A DNA stretch of 34,466 nucleotides from JAMOQA01 sp964420365 (GTDB lineage: Bacteria; Acidobacteriota; Polarisedimenticolia; J045). The notes under the pieces were generated by a model. It was given only the letters and a program-made list of their open reading frames with translations, was not told the DNA's origin and ran no database searches. Position numbers and translations under genes: made by a program. The stretch spans positions 1 to 34,466 of the forward strand of contig CAYQTA010000072.1 of assembly GCA_964420365.1 (NCBI GenBank). Direction: 5' to 3'. Positions within the stretch are counted from its first letter, which is position 1, and each line of letters starts with the position of its first letter. Of the stretch, positions 16,716-24,453 are shown in pieces.

Positions 16716-17467
16716 CGCCGTCCTCCCTCCACCAGGTCCTCCCGGTTCGCCCCGGTGCGGGCGACCAGGTTCTGGGCCCGCAGCAGCGAGTCGAACGTCC
16801 CCGCGTCGGTCCACCAGCCGGAGAGGACGTCCCAGGCGAGGGTACCCCGGGCCAGGTAGGCATTGTTGACGTCGGTGATCTCGTACTCGCCCCGGGCCGA
16901 GGGGGTGAGGCCCCGGATGATGTCGAAGACCTCCGCGTCGTAGAAGTAGACGCCGGTGATCGCGTACCTGGAGGGAGGCTGCGCCGGCTTCTCCTCGATG
17001 GCCACGATCCGGTCCCCCTCGAAGCGGGGAACGCCGAACCGCTCCGGGTCCGGGACCTCCTTGAGGACGACCCGGGCCCCTTTCCCCTGGTCGAGGAAGG
17101 CCCGGGCGATCCCGCGCAGGTTCCCCTCGTACAGGTTGTCCCCGAGCACGACGGCGATCGGCTCCCCCGCCGCGAACGGCTCGGCGAGGCGCAGGGCGTC
17201 GGCGATCCCCCCCTCCCCCTCCTGGTAGGCGTAGGTCACGGACCGCAGGCCGAGTTCCCGGCCGTCCCCGAGCAGGCGCATGAAGTCGCCGGCCGAGGTC
17301 CCGCCGGTGACGAGGAGCACGTCCTCCACCCCCATCAGGCGCAGGCACTCGATCGGGTAGTAGACCATCGGGCGATCGTAGACCGGCAGGAGGTGCTTGT
17401 TCGTCACCTTGGTCAGCGGGTAGAGCCGGGACCCGAGGCCCCCGGCGAGCACGACCCCTTTCAGCAT
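16712..17467 (-). CDS. rmlA: Glucose-1-phosphate thymidylyltransferase (short form)
   Basis: This enzyme makes dTDP-glucose from dTTP and glucose-1-phosphate. The 251 residues begin with the nucleotide-binding signature GGLGSRLYPLT (9-19) and continue with KHLLPVYDRPMVYYPI, VLGDN (metal site), GVPRFE, EEKP and ITGVYFYD. It lacks the ~40-residue C-terminal allosteric extension of long RmlA enzymes, so feedback control may differ; that is inference. The ATG at 17467 has AAGGAG 7 bases upstream and a promoter candidate at 17487-17516. It is the first gene of the rml operon and is divergent from the YchF-like gene. Confidence 0.92.
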   Translation of the reverse strand: MLKGVVLAGGLGSRLYPLTKVTNKHLLPVYDRPMVYYPIECLRLMGVEDVLLVTGGTSAGDFMRLLGDGRELGLRSVTYAYQEGEGGIADALRLAEPFAAGEPIAVVLGDNLYEGNLRGIARAFLDQGKGARVVLKEVPDPERFGVPRFEGDRIVAIEEKPAQPPSRYAITGVYFYDAEVFDIIRGLTPSARGEYEITDVNNAYLARGTLAWDVLSGWWTDAGTFDSLLRAQNLVARTGANREDLVEGGRR

Positions 17468-17486
17468 CGTCCGCTCCTTCCCGGGC

Positions 17487-17516
17487 AGGCTAGGGCCCCC
17501 TTCCCGCGCCCGTCAA
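17487..17516 (-). promoter_or_regulatory. Promoter of the rml operon
   Basis: On the minus strand TTGACG (17511-17516) and TAGCCT (17487-17492) are 18 bases apart. The -35 matches the consensus in five of six positions. The -10 ends 19 bases before the rmlA start codon, leaving room for the AAGGAG site. Confidence 0.5.
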
Positions 17517-17609
17517 CCCGCGCCGGGAAGCGTGGACGCCCCCCGGGAGGCACCGCGGGCGGACTCGCCGCCGCCTCCGTAGAATGGCGCCCGGCAAGGG
17601 AGACCCAAG

Positions 17610-18686
17610 ATGGAGATCGCGCTCTGCGGGCTGCCCCGCTCCGGCAAGACGACGCTCTGGACGATCCTGACCGGCATCGAGGTGCCGCCGGGGGCCAAGG
17701 CGGAGACCCGCAAGGGGGTGACCCGGGTCCCGGACGAGCGGCTCGAGCGCCTCGCGGACCTGTACCACCCGAGGAAGACGACGCCGGCCACGGTCACCTA
17801 CGTGGACGTGCGCCCCGTCGAGCGGGGGCAGGGCCGGGCGGACAACCCCGTCCTCGCGGAGCTGCGGCCGGCGGACGCCCTGGTCCTCGTGCTGCGCGCG
17901 TGGGACGACCCGGCGGACCCTCACCCGGAGGGATCCGTCGACCCGGCCCGCGACCTCGAGCTGATCGAGACCGAGTTCCTCCTGGCCGACCTGGACGTGG
18001 CCCAGCGGCGACTCGAGCGCCTCGAGGCCCTGGTGAAGAAGGCGGGCCGTCCCGAGGACAGGAAGGAGAAGGAGCTCCTCGCGAAGGTCGTCGCCTGGCT
18101 CGAGAGCGAGCGTCCCCTCCGCGAGGCCGACTTCTCCCCCGAGGAACGCAAGCTCCTGCGGGGTTACGCGTTTCTCACCGCCAAGCCGCTCCTCGTCGCC
18201 CTGAACCTGCCCGAGGACCGGACGGCCGACCTCGCGAAGGACGCCTCGGCGCTCGGACTCGGCGACCTCGCCTCCCGGCCCGGCCACGATTTCGTCGCCC
18301 TGTCGGCGAAGATCGAGCAGGAGATCGCCTCCCTCTCGCCCGAGGACGCCGCCGCCTTCCGGGCGGATCTCGGAATCGAGGAGCCGGCCCTCGACCGGTT
18401 GATCCGGGCGAGCTACCGGCTCCTCGGGCTGATCTCGTTCTTCACGGTCGGGGAGGACGAGTGCCGGGCATGGTCGATCCCCGCCGGGTCGACCGCCCGG
18501 GAAGCGGCCGGCGCGATCCACACCGACCTCGCCCGCGGCTTCATCCGGGCGGAGGTCGTGCCGTGGGACCGGCTCCTCGAGGCGGGGTCCATGGCGGCCG
18601 CCCGGGAGAAGGCGTGGCTCCGCCTCGAGGGGAAGGACTACGTCGTCCAGGACGGCGACGTCGTCCACGTCCGTCACTCCGGCTGA
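17610..18686 (+). CDS. YchF-like P-loop NTPase with degenerate G3 motif
   Basis: This 358-residue protein aligns over its whole length with YchF/OLA1, a ribosome-associated ATPase of the Obg group. It has the P-loop GLPRSGKTT (7-15; canonical GLPNVGKST), NLPE at 199-202 in the place of the NxxE specificity motif, a helical coiled insert (about 115-185), and the C-terminal TGS domain (275-357; FFTVGEDECRAW, IHTDLARGFIRAEV, GKDYVVQDGDVV). Two canonical parts are missing: the switch-like FCTIEPN segment reads ETRKGVTRVPD, and the G3 DIAGLVKGA reads DVRPVERGQG (66-75). It is probably a divergent paralog rather than the housekeeping copy; hydrolysis may be altered. AAGGGAG at 17596-17602 precedes the ATG. 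It is monocistronic and divergent from rmlA. Confidence 0.8.
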   Translation: MEIALCGLPRSGKTTLWTILTGIEVPPGAKAETRKGVTRVPDERLERLADLYHPRKTTPATVTYVDVRPVERGQGRADNPVLAELRPADALVLVLRAWDDPADPHPEGSVDPARDLELIETEFLLADLDVAQRRLERLEALVKKAGRPEDRKEKELLAKVVAWLESERPLREADFSPEERKLLRGYAFLTAKPLLVALNLPEDRTADLAKDASALGLGDLASRPGHDFVALSAKIEQEIASLSPEDAAAFRADLGIEEPALDRLIRASYRLLGLISFFTVGEDECRAWSIPAGSTAREAAGAIHTDLARGFIRAEVVPWDRLLEAGSMAAAREKAWLRLEGKDYVVQDGDVVHVRHSG

Positions 18687-18713
18687 CCCGGGCCGCGCGT
18701 GGCCCGGGGTCCC

Positions 18714-18912
18714 GCGGTCGCCGCGGGAGGCGCGGCGCCCGGGCCGCCTCCCGGCGGCCCCTACATGAAACCCGTCGGCATGGGTTCTCGTAGGGGCGGC
18801 CGGAAGGCCGCCCGCCGGTGCCGGATCCGCACCGTGCGATCGACGCGCGCGGTCCCGTGGTGCGCGGTCGCCGCGGGAGGCGCGGCGCCCGGGCCGCCTC
18901 CCGGCGGCCCCT
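18714..18912. repeat. Perfect 49-bp direct repeat, 150-bp period
   Basis: The 49 bases at 18714-18762 recur without a mismatch at 18864-18912, exactly 150 bases later. Each copy begins GCGGTCGCCGCGGGAGG and ends GGCGGCCCCT, so each contains the left arm of a palindromic element. This points to a recent local duplication of a ~150-bp unit in the junction between the YchF-like gene and selA. Confidence 0.85.
18741..18813. repeat. REP-like palindromic element A
   Basis: A left arm (18741-18773, GGGCCGCCTCCCGGCGGCCCCTAC...AAACCC) is the inverted, slightly diverged counterpart of the right arm (18782-18813, GGGTTCTCGTAGGGGCGG...CCGCCC) around an 8-base centre. Each arm contains its own smaller palindrome. 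The RNA would fold into a long hairpin on either strand, suited to a bidirectional terminator or 3' stabiliser between convergent genes. Confidence 0.75.
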
Positions 18913-18996
18913 GCACGAAACCCGGATCGCCCGCCGGCGGCCCCTGCACGACGCGCGTCACGAAGGGGGTTCGCAGGGGCGGCCGGAAGGCCGCCC
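18891..18996. repeat. REP-like palindromic element B, reaching into selA
   Basis: This second copy of element A has an extra left-arm fragment (CGCCGGCGGCCCCTGCACG near 18932-18950) before the right arm (18967-18996). The selA stop codon lies in its loop at 18958-18960, and the right arm encodes the last residues of SelA. Most of 18687-18957, the only gene-free part here, consists of elements A and B. Confidence 0.7.
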
Positions 18997-20379
18997 GAGG
19001 GCGGCGGCCAGGGCCCGGGCGACCTCGGCCGGCTCCCCCGGGAGAAGCGTCCGCGGGTCGAGGAGAACCTCCCCCTCCCGCGCCCGGGCGACCACGGGGG
19101 GATCGCCGGCCCGCAGCGCCGCGAGGAGCCCCTCGTCCCCTGGCGGGTCCGGCGGGCGAACGGCCACCAGCCGGGTGGGCAGGTCCTCCTCGGGAGCCGC
19201 CCCGCCCCCGACCCTGGAGGCGCCCGGGACCACCCGGACCGACACGCCTCCCACCCCCGCGCGGGCCAGCGCTCGCCGGACCCGGCGCGCGAGGGACCGG
19301 GCCTCCCGGCCCAGCTCCTCCTCGCCGAGGGACAGCATCCGCGCCGCCGGGACCAGGGCACCCGGGTCTTCCGAGAGGTGCGCCCGGCAGGTGGCCGCGA
19401 GGGCGGCGAGGGTCAGCTTCCCGGGACGCAGGGCGCGGGCGAGGGGGTTCTTCCCGCAGGCGGCGACCAGGTCCGGGCGGCCGACGAGGATCCCCGCCTG
19501 GGGACCGCCGAGCATCTTGTCCCCCGAGAAGCAGACCAGGTCGGCCCCCTCGGCGAGGAGCTGCTCCACCGCGGGCTCGGAGGCGGGTCCCGGCGAGTCG
19601 CGGAACAGCCGCCCGCAACCCTGGTCCGCGACCAGGGGGACTCCCCGCTCCCGGGCGAGGCGCGCCAGCTCCGGCAGCGGCACCGACCGGGTGAAGCCGA
19701 TCACCCGGTAGTTGCTCGGCCACACCTTCAGCACGAGCCCGGTCCCGGGACCGATCGCGGCCTCGTAGTCCCGCAGGTGGGTCCGGTTCGTCGTCCCGAC
19801 CTCCCGGAGCACCGAGCCGGAACGCTCGAGGATCTCCGGAATGCGGAACGAGCCACCGATCTCGATCAGCTCGCCCCGGCTGACGACGGTCTCCCTGCCG
19901 CGGGCGAACGTGTTGAGGGCCAGCAGGACGGCGCCCGCGTTGTTGTTGACGACCATCGCCGCGTGCCCCGGGAACAGCAGCCCGAGCAGGTCATCCACGT
20001 GGTCGTGGCGATACCCCCGCCGCCCCGCCGCGAGGTCGTACTCGAGGTCGCAGTACCCCCGCGCGGCCCGGACCAGCTCGTCCAGGACCCCGGGGCCCAG
20101 GGGAGCCCGTCCCAGGTTCGTGTGGAGGACGACGCCCGTCGCGTTGATCACCCGGCGGGGCCGGGGCCGGCGAAGCCGGGCACAGGCGGCACCGATCTCG
20201 GCGACGATCTCCCCGTGGCCGGGAACCGGTCCCCCGCGCCGCGCCCGCTCCCGGGCGGCCTCGAGGGCCCGGCGCACGACGGCCAAGCGGGTCCGGCGGG
20301 CAAGGCCGGCGAACGCCTCGGCCAGGGCGGGATCTTCGAGCAGGCGATCGACGGAGGGCAGTCGGCTGCGGGGGTCCAT
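18958..20379 (-). CDS. selA: L-seryl-tRNA(Sec) selenium transferase
   Basis: SelA is the PLP enzyme that converts seryl-tRNA(Sec) to selenocysteyl-tRNA with selenophosphate, so the organism should make selenoproteins. The 473 residues show LPSVDRLL (7-14) at the N-terminus, RRVINATGVVLHTNLGRAPL (75-94), NNNAGAVLL and EIGGSFRIP, and the PLP lysine K288 in FSGDKMLGGPQAG. The segment ADQGCGRL replaces the more usual D-x-G-S-G. The ATG at 20379 has GGAGGAAGG upstream and a promoter candidate at 20417-20446. The last ~12 residues (GRPSGRPCEPPS) come from repeat element B, so the original end was probably overwritten. selB, selC and selD are not in the window. Confidence 0.93.
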   Translation of the reverse strand: MDPRSRLPSVDRLLEDPALAEAFAGLARRTRLAVVRRALEAARERARRGGPVPGHGEIVAEIGAACARLRRPRPRRVINATGVVLHTNLGRAPLGPGVLDELVRAARGYCDLEYDLAAGRRGYRHDHVDDLLGLLFPGHAAMVVNNNAGAVLLALNTFARGRETVVSRGELIEIGGSFRIPEILERSGSVLREVGTTNRTHLRDYEAAIGPGTGLVLKVWPSNYRVIGFTRSVPLPELARLARERGVPLVADQGCGRLFRDSPGPASEPAVEQLLAEGADLVCFSGDKMLGGPQAGILVGRPDLVAACGKNPLARALRPGKLTLAALAATCRAHLSEDPGALVPAARMLSLGEEELGREARSLARRVRRALARAGVGGVSVRVVPGASRVGGGAAPEEDLPTRLVAVRPPDPPGDEGLLAALRAGDPPVVARAREGEVLLDPRTLLPGEPAEVARALAAALGRPSGRPCEPPS

Positions 20380-20416
20380 CGGCGATTCCTTCCTCCCGGT
20401 CCGGGACCGGGCGGCC

Positions 20417-20446
20417 ATTCTCGCCGCGCCCCGCCCGCGCCGACAA
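20417..20446 (-). promoter_or_regulatory. Candidate selA promoter
   Basis: On the minus strand TTGTCG (20441-20446) and GAGAAT (20417-20422) are 18 bases apart, and the -10 continues as GAGAATGG, close to the TAGAATGG seen upstream of other genes. The -10 ends 37 bases before the selA ATG. The rest of the 20380-20581 spacer is GC-rich, with an inverted repeat CGCCCCGC (20427-20434) / GCGGGGCG (20450-20457); no promoter for the plus-strand gene was recognised. Confidence 0.4.
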
Positions 20447-20581
20447 GTCGCGGGGCGGGCGCCCGCGAACGCCCGCGGGCGGGGACGGGCGGGGGGACTG
20501 GCGGGCAGGCGATCCGGACCCCACGTTCCTCCGGGGGGGCGCATGGGACGGGCGACCGGCCCGGGCAGCAAGGAGCGCGCG

Positions 20582-21190
20582 GTGGGCGACCAGCTCTTCA
20601 CGCCGACGGACGTCCAGAGCGATCTCAACCACTTCGAGAAGCTCTTCAAGAAGCTCTCGACCGAGTACGAGATGTTCTTCATGGACGCGGCCAGGATGCC
20701 GCCCCACCGCACGATCGCGGAGATCGAGGCGATCGTTCGGCACTACACGAAGCATCCCCCCCGGCGCACCGCCGACCGCTTCCGGTTCAACACCCTGGTG
20801 CATCGCTACCGGACGAACATGGAGCGCTGGGCGCGCCGGATGCGGCAGGTCGAGCTGGAGGGAGGACGCCGGGGGGGGCCGGGCGGAGCCGTCCGCCGGG
20901 AGGACCTGGATCCGAACCGCCCCCAGGTGCTCGCTGCGGTCCGGGCCCGGGACGGAAGGCCGAACGGGAACCAGTTGCGGGACCTCTACCTCGCCTATCG
21001 CCAGGCCCGCAAGGCCCGCGGGATGAACGTCTCCAACCTCGCCTACGAACCGTTCGCCCGGAAGCTCCAGCAGCGCCTCGAGGAGGCCCGGCGACGCGCG
21101 GGCCGACGGGACCTGGAGTTGCGGGTGGACGAGGTCGGTGGCAAGGTGAGACTCGCCGTGCGCCCCGTCCGGACCCGCGGACGCGACTGA
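20582..21190 (+). CDS. MXAN_5187 C-terminal-like protein, unknown function
   Basis: This is a 202-residue, very basic cytoplasmic protein. The core FEKLFKKLSTEYEMFFMDAA (18-37), a proline turn, IEAIVRHYTKHPP (48-60) and DRFRFNTLVHRYRTNMERW (65-83) resemble the C-terminal domain described for Myxococcus MXAN_5187; I rely on memory for this and rate it moderate. A charged linker and a second helical part (residues 120-180, LRDLYLAYRQARKARGMNV) follow. The start chosen is GTG 20582, because AAGGAG (20569-20574) lies 7 bases before it; an in-frame ATG at 20543 has only a G-run. It is divergent from selA and followed after 23 bases by the TPR gene, probably in one operon. No catalytic motif was seen. 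Confidence 0.65.
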   Translation: MGDQLFTPTDVQSDLNHFEKLFKKLSTEYEMFFMDAARMPPHRTIAEIEAIVRHYTKHPPRRTADRFRFNTLVHRYRTNMERWARRMRQVELEGGRRGGPGGAVRREDLDPNRPQVLAAVRARDGRPNGNQLRDLYLAYRQARKARGMNVSNLAYEPFARKLQQRLEEARRRAGRRDLELRVDEVGGKVRLAVRPVRTRGRD

Positions 21191-21213
21191 TCGGCGCCCG
21201 GCGGGAGACGTCC

Positions 21214-21855
21214 ATGCGTCGGTTCCTCCTGCTCGTCCCCGTCCTCGCGGTCCTGCTCGCCCTCGCCCCGGCCACCGCCGGCCGCCGCGCGCGGCACGAG
21301 AAAAAGAAGGATGCGGCGCCGGAAGAGGGGGCGACAGGATTCAAGCTCCGCTCCGAGATCCTCTCCCGGATGCCCGAGGTGGCCGCCGCCCTGGAGGCGG
21401 TCCGGTCGAACCCGGGGGACGTCACCGCATGGCGGGCTCTCGGCCGGGTTCTCTCCGAGCAGGGGGCGCACGAGGACGCCATCCGGGCCCTCGAGCACGC
21501 CGTGGAGATGGCGCCGGAAGATCCGGACGCCCTCGTCGACTACGGCGCCGCCCTGGTCCGGGCCGGCGAGCTCCGTGGCGCGGTCAAGGCCCTGCGGGAC
21601 GCCCTCGAGATCGAGCCGTTCCACGCCCTCGGTCACTACGACCTGGGGCTCGCCTACCAGCGGCTCGGCCGGCACGACGACGCCCTCACCGAGTTCGAGG
21701 CCGCCCTGCTCCTCGAGCCGAAGCTCGGCGACCCCAGGGTGAACGCCGGCGCCCTCAACAACCCGGACCTGCCGTACGTGAAACTGCGGGTCTACATGCG
21801 GACGGTGGGCGCGACCCCGGCCCTCTTCACCGGCGATCTCGGCGACGGGAACTGA
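21214..21855 (+). CDS. Exported tetratricopeptide repeat protein
   Basis: This 213-residue protein has a signal peptide (MRRFLLLVPVLAVLLALAPA, possible cleavage near residue 22) followed by a short Lys/Glu-rich linker. About three TPR units follow at roughly 70-103, 104-137 and 138-171 (AWRALGRVLSEQGAHEDAI, ALVDYGAALVRAGELRGAV, GHYDLGLAYQRLGRHDDAL). TPRs mediate protein-protein contacts, and the location should be periplasmic. No lipobox cysteine is present. GGGAG precedes the ATG. It probably shares a transcript with the gene at 20582-21190. Its 3' end overlaps the convergent MFS gene by 29 bases. The binding partner is unknown. Confidence 0.8.
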   Translation: MRRFLLLVPVLAVLLALAPATAGRRARHEKKKDAAPEEGATGFKLRSEILSRMPEVAAALEAVRSNPGDVTAWRALGRVLSEQGAHEDAIRALEHAVEMAPEDPDALVDYGAALVRAGELRGAVKALRDALEIEPFHALGHYDLGLAYQRLGRHDDALTEFEAALLLEPKLGDPRVNAGALNNPDLPYVKLRVYMRTVGATPALFTGDLGDGN

Positions 21856-23341
21856 GAACCAGTTCCACGGTCAGCAGCGCCGCCGCGGCCAGCATGAAGA
21901 CCGCCAGCAGGTCGTAGACCGCGTCGAAGGCCCAGGACGTCGTCGCCCGCAGCATCAGCGCCTTGCCGAGGACCCGGGCGCGGACCGGGTCCGCCGGGCC
22001 CAGCGAGGAGAGGACCGCCAGCAGGGCGGGCCGGTCCGGCTCGAGGAAGTACCGCGTCGCCTGCATGTACTCCGCGGTGCGGGCGGAAAGGGTGGCCGTC
22101 GCGAACGCGGTGCCGATCGAGCCCGCCACCAGGCGCAGTACGTTGACCAGCGTCGAGCCGTCGTTGACCTCGTCCTCCCGCAGCCTCTCGAGGGCCACGA
22201 CCGTGACCGGTGCGAAGGTCCCGCCGACCGCTCCGCCCCACAGGACGTAGTAGAAGACCAGCACGTGGAGGGGCGTGTCCGGGTCGGTGCGGAAGACGTA
22301 CGAGGCGACCGCGGTGGCGAGGAGGAAGACGATCCCGACCTTGCGCGGGTCGACCCGGTCGGACAACAGGCCCGAGGCGAGGGTCGTCCCGGCGGAGACG
22401 AGGGCTCCGGGAAGGAGGACCAGCCCCGCCTGGAGCGTCGTCAGCCCCCGGAGCCGCTGGAGGAAGACGGGCAGCAGCAGGAAGAACCCGTACGCATTGA
22501 TCGAGAGGAAGGCCATCGTCCAGAGGGCGAGGACGAAGGAACGCACGGTGAAGACCCGCCGCGGGAAGAGGGGCTCCCGGGCGAGGACGATGCGCAGGAC
22601 CGCGAGCGCCCCCGCCACGACCGTCACCACGCCGAGCCAGACGATCGTGTCGGACGTCCACCAGCCGAGCTCCTGCCCCTTCCCCAGGAGCACGATCAGC
22701 GCCGAGAGGGCGAGGGAGACGAGCCCGAACCCGAGCACGTCGAACCGCCGACGGGTCCCGCGCGCCAGTGGCGCCAGCAGGGCGAGGATCAGCAACGCGT
22801 CGAGGATGCCGACCGGCAGGTTGACGTAGAAGACCCACCGCCACGAGAGGTGCTCGGTGATCAGGCCCCCGAGGGTGGGGCCGAGGGCCGGGGCGAAGGA
22901 GGCCGACAGGCCGTAGAGGCCCATCGCCGCCCCCTGCTCCTCCGGGGGAAAGACCCGGTAGAGGATGATCAGTCCGACCGGGACGATGATCCCCTCCCCC
23001 AGGCCCTGGACGAAGCGGGCGGTCAGCATCGCCGCCAGGTTCCACGCCATCCCGCAGAACGCCGAGGCCCCGACGAAGAGCAGCAGTCCGAGCACGTACA
23101 GCCGGCGCGGCCCGAGCCTCTCCGCCAGGAAGGCCGCCGCGGTCATCGCCACCGCCGACCCGATGAAGTAGACGATGACGACCCACTGGACGCCGTACAG
23201 GTCGGTCTCGAGGGACGACATCATCTTGGGCAGGACGATGTCGACGATCGTCGTGTCCAGGAGGGCGATGAAGATGCCGACCGAGACCAGGCTCCCGGCC
23301 AGCCACTTCCCGGTACCCCGAGCTGGCGAGGTCCCGGTCAC
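21827..23341 (-). CDS. DHA2-family MFS drug exporter (EmrB-like)
   Basis: This is a 504-residue inner-membrane proton antiporter of the 14-helix DHA2 family. Visible signatures are LDTTIVDIVLP in the first helix, QWVVIVYFIGSA, the loop ERLGPRRL (motif A), the motif C-like GLSASFAPALGPTLGG and LSWRWVFYVNLPVG after the fifth helix. Like EmrB it should pump hydrophobic compounds, working with the HlyD-like adaptor and TolC-like channel encoded upstream. The start is GTG 23341, overlapping the adaptor stop (GTGA). It is the last gene of the tetR-led operon, and its 3' end overlaps the convergent TPR gene. Substrate cannot be read from sequence. Confidence 0.9.
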   Translation of the reverse strand: MTGTSPARGTGKWLAGSLVSVGIFIALLDTTIVDIVLPKMMSSLETDLYGVQWVVIVYFIGSAVAMTAAAFLAERLGPRRLYVLGLLLFVGASAFCGMAWNLAAMLTARFVQGLGEGIIVPVGLIILYRVFPPEEQGAAMGLYGLSASFAPALGPTLGGLITEHLSWRWVFYVNLPVGILDALLILALLAPLARGTRRRFDVLGFGLVSLALSALIVLLGKGQELGWWTSDTIVWLGVVTVVAGALAVLRIVLAREPLFPRRVFTVRSFVLALWTMAFLSINAYGFFLLLPVFLQRLRGLTTLQAGLVLLPGALVSAGTTLASGLLSDRVDPRKVGIVFLLATAVASYVFRTDPDTPLHVLVFYYVLWGGAVGGTFAPVTVVALERLREDEVNDGSTLVNVLRLVAGSIGTAFATATLSARTAEYMQATRYFLEPDRPALLAVLSSLGPADPVRARVLGKALMLRATTSWAFDAVYDLLAVFMLAAAALLTVELVLSSRRRDRR

Positions 23342-24453
23342 CGCTCGTCCCGGCCTCCCTTGCGGGCGGCGACCGTGACGGAAAGGCCCGGAAGCAACCG
23401 CTCCCACCGATCCCGCTCCTCCGGCAGGAACGAGATCTCCACCGGAACCCGCTGGGTCAGCTTGGTGAACTCGCCGGCGGTGACGTCCCGCGGGATCAGG
23501 GCGAACTCGCCGGCCGCCGCCCGGTGGATCACCCGCACCCGCCCCCGGAGCGGCTCTCCCGGCAGGGCGTCCAGCTCGAGGGTGACCAGCTGCCCGGGCC
23601 GCAGGTGGCGCAGCTTCGTCTCCTCGAAGCGGGCCTCCACGTAGAGGGTGGCCGGGTCGTAGACCGCCACGACGGGGCGCCCGGGCATGGCCAGGTCCCC
23701 CGGCTCGGGGAACACCCGGGCCACGACTCCGCCCACCGGGGCACGGATCTCCGCCTTCTCCCGGGCCACACGGGCAAGGGAGAGGGCATTCCGGGCCGCC
23801 GCCAGGCCTCCCTCCGCCTCGGCCAGGGCCCCCTCCGCCTCCGCGATCTTCGCCCGGGAGGCCTCCGCCCGGGCGACCTGGGCCTCGGCGGCGGCCACCC
23901 CGGCCCGGGCCGCCGCCAGGTCGGCCGCGGCCGCCTTCCAGGCGGCGTCGATCTCGTCGAAGCGGGCCCGGCCGATCGCCTCGTCGTCGAGCAGCCCCTG
24001 GAACCGTTCCCGTTGCCGCCGGAGATACGCCTCGCGGGCCCGCGCCTGGTCCTCCTTCTTCCGCGCCGCCTCGAGGGCTGCCCGGGCCGCGTCGATCGCC
24101 GCCGGGACCTCCCGCCGGGCGAGCTCCAGCTTCGCCCGGTAGCGGGCGACCTTCCCCTCCATCACCGCGACCTTGCCCTCGGCGACCTTCACCTGGTCAT
24201 CCAGGGACGCCCGGTCGAGGACGACGAGGAGCTGGCCCGGCTTCACCGGGTCCCCCTCGTCGACCAGGATCTTCTCGATCCGCGCCGGCACCTCGGGGGA
24301 GACGAGGGTGATGTCCGCCTTCACGAAGCCGGCGTTGGTCACGACGTGCCCGAGCCGCCAGGCGAGCCAGTGACCACCCCAGGCGAGGACGATCACCAGC
24401 ACCGCGACGACCAGGGCGATCTTCGTCCAGCGGACGAGGTCTTCCCTCTTCAT
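23338..24453 (-). CDS. HlyD/EmrA-family periplasmic adaptor
   Basis: This 371-residue membrane fusion protein has one N-terminal transmembrane helix (about 11-32) and a lipoyl-like domain half (SPEVPARIEKILVDEGDPVKPG, 52-73). A long Ala/Glu/Arg-rich coiled-coil hairpin (about 80-240) follows, then the second lipoyl half (IRAPVGGVVARVFPEPGD) and a beta-barrel region (YVEARFEETKLRHLRPGQ). It should join the inner-membrane EmrB-like pump to the outer-membrane channel. Its ATG overlaps the stop of the tolC-like gene and its stop overlaps the emrB-like start, so expression is tightly coupled. Confidence 0.92.
   Translation of the reverse strand: MKREDLVRWTKIALVVAVLVIVLAWGGHWLAWRLGHVVTNAGFVKADITLVSPEVPARIEKILVDEGDPVKPGQLLVVLDRASLDDQVKVAEGKVAVMEGKVARYRAKLELARREVPAAIDAARAALEAARKKEDQARAREAYLRRQRERFQGLLDDEAIGRARFDEIDAAWKAAAADLAAARAGVAAAEAQVARAEASRAKIAEAEGALAEAEGGLAAARNALSLARVAREKAEIRAPVGGVVARVFPEPGDLAMPGRPVVAVYDPATLYVEARFEETKLRHLRPGQLVTLELDALPGEPLRGRVRVIHRAAAGEFALIPRDVTAGEFTKLTQRVPVEISFLPEERDRWERLLPGLSVTVAARKGGRDER

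Noticed and set aside
15235..17467. Complete dTDP-L-rhamnose operon rmlABCD
   Set aside because: rmlD is absent and the RmlC-like protein is short with an altered active-site region.
18699..19723. Long Pro/Arg/Gly-rich frames on both strands over the repeat region and the 3' part of selA
   Set aside because: They are out of frame with selA and driven by repeat sequence and GC bias; no domain or ribosome-binding site supports them.
20543..20581. ATG at 20543 as start of the MXAN_5187-like gene
   Set aside because: Only a G-run precedes it, whereas GTG 20582 has AAGGAG at the right distance.
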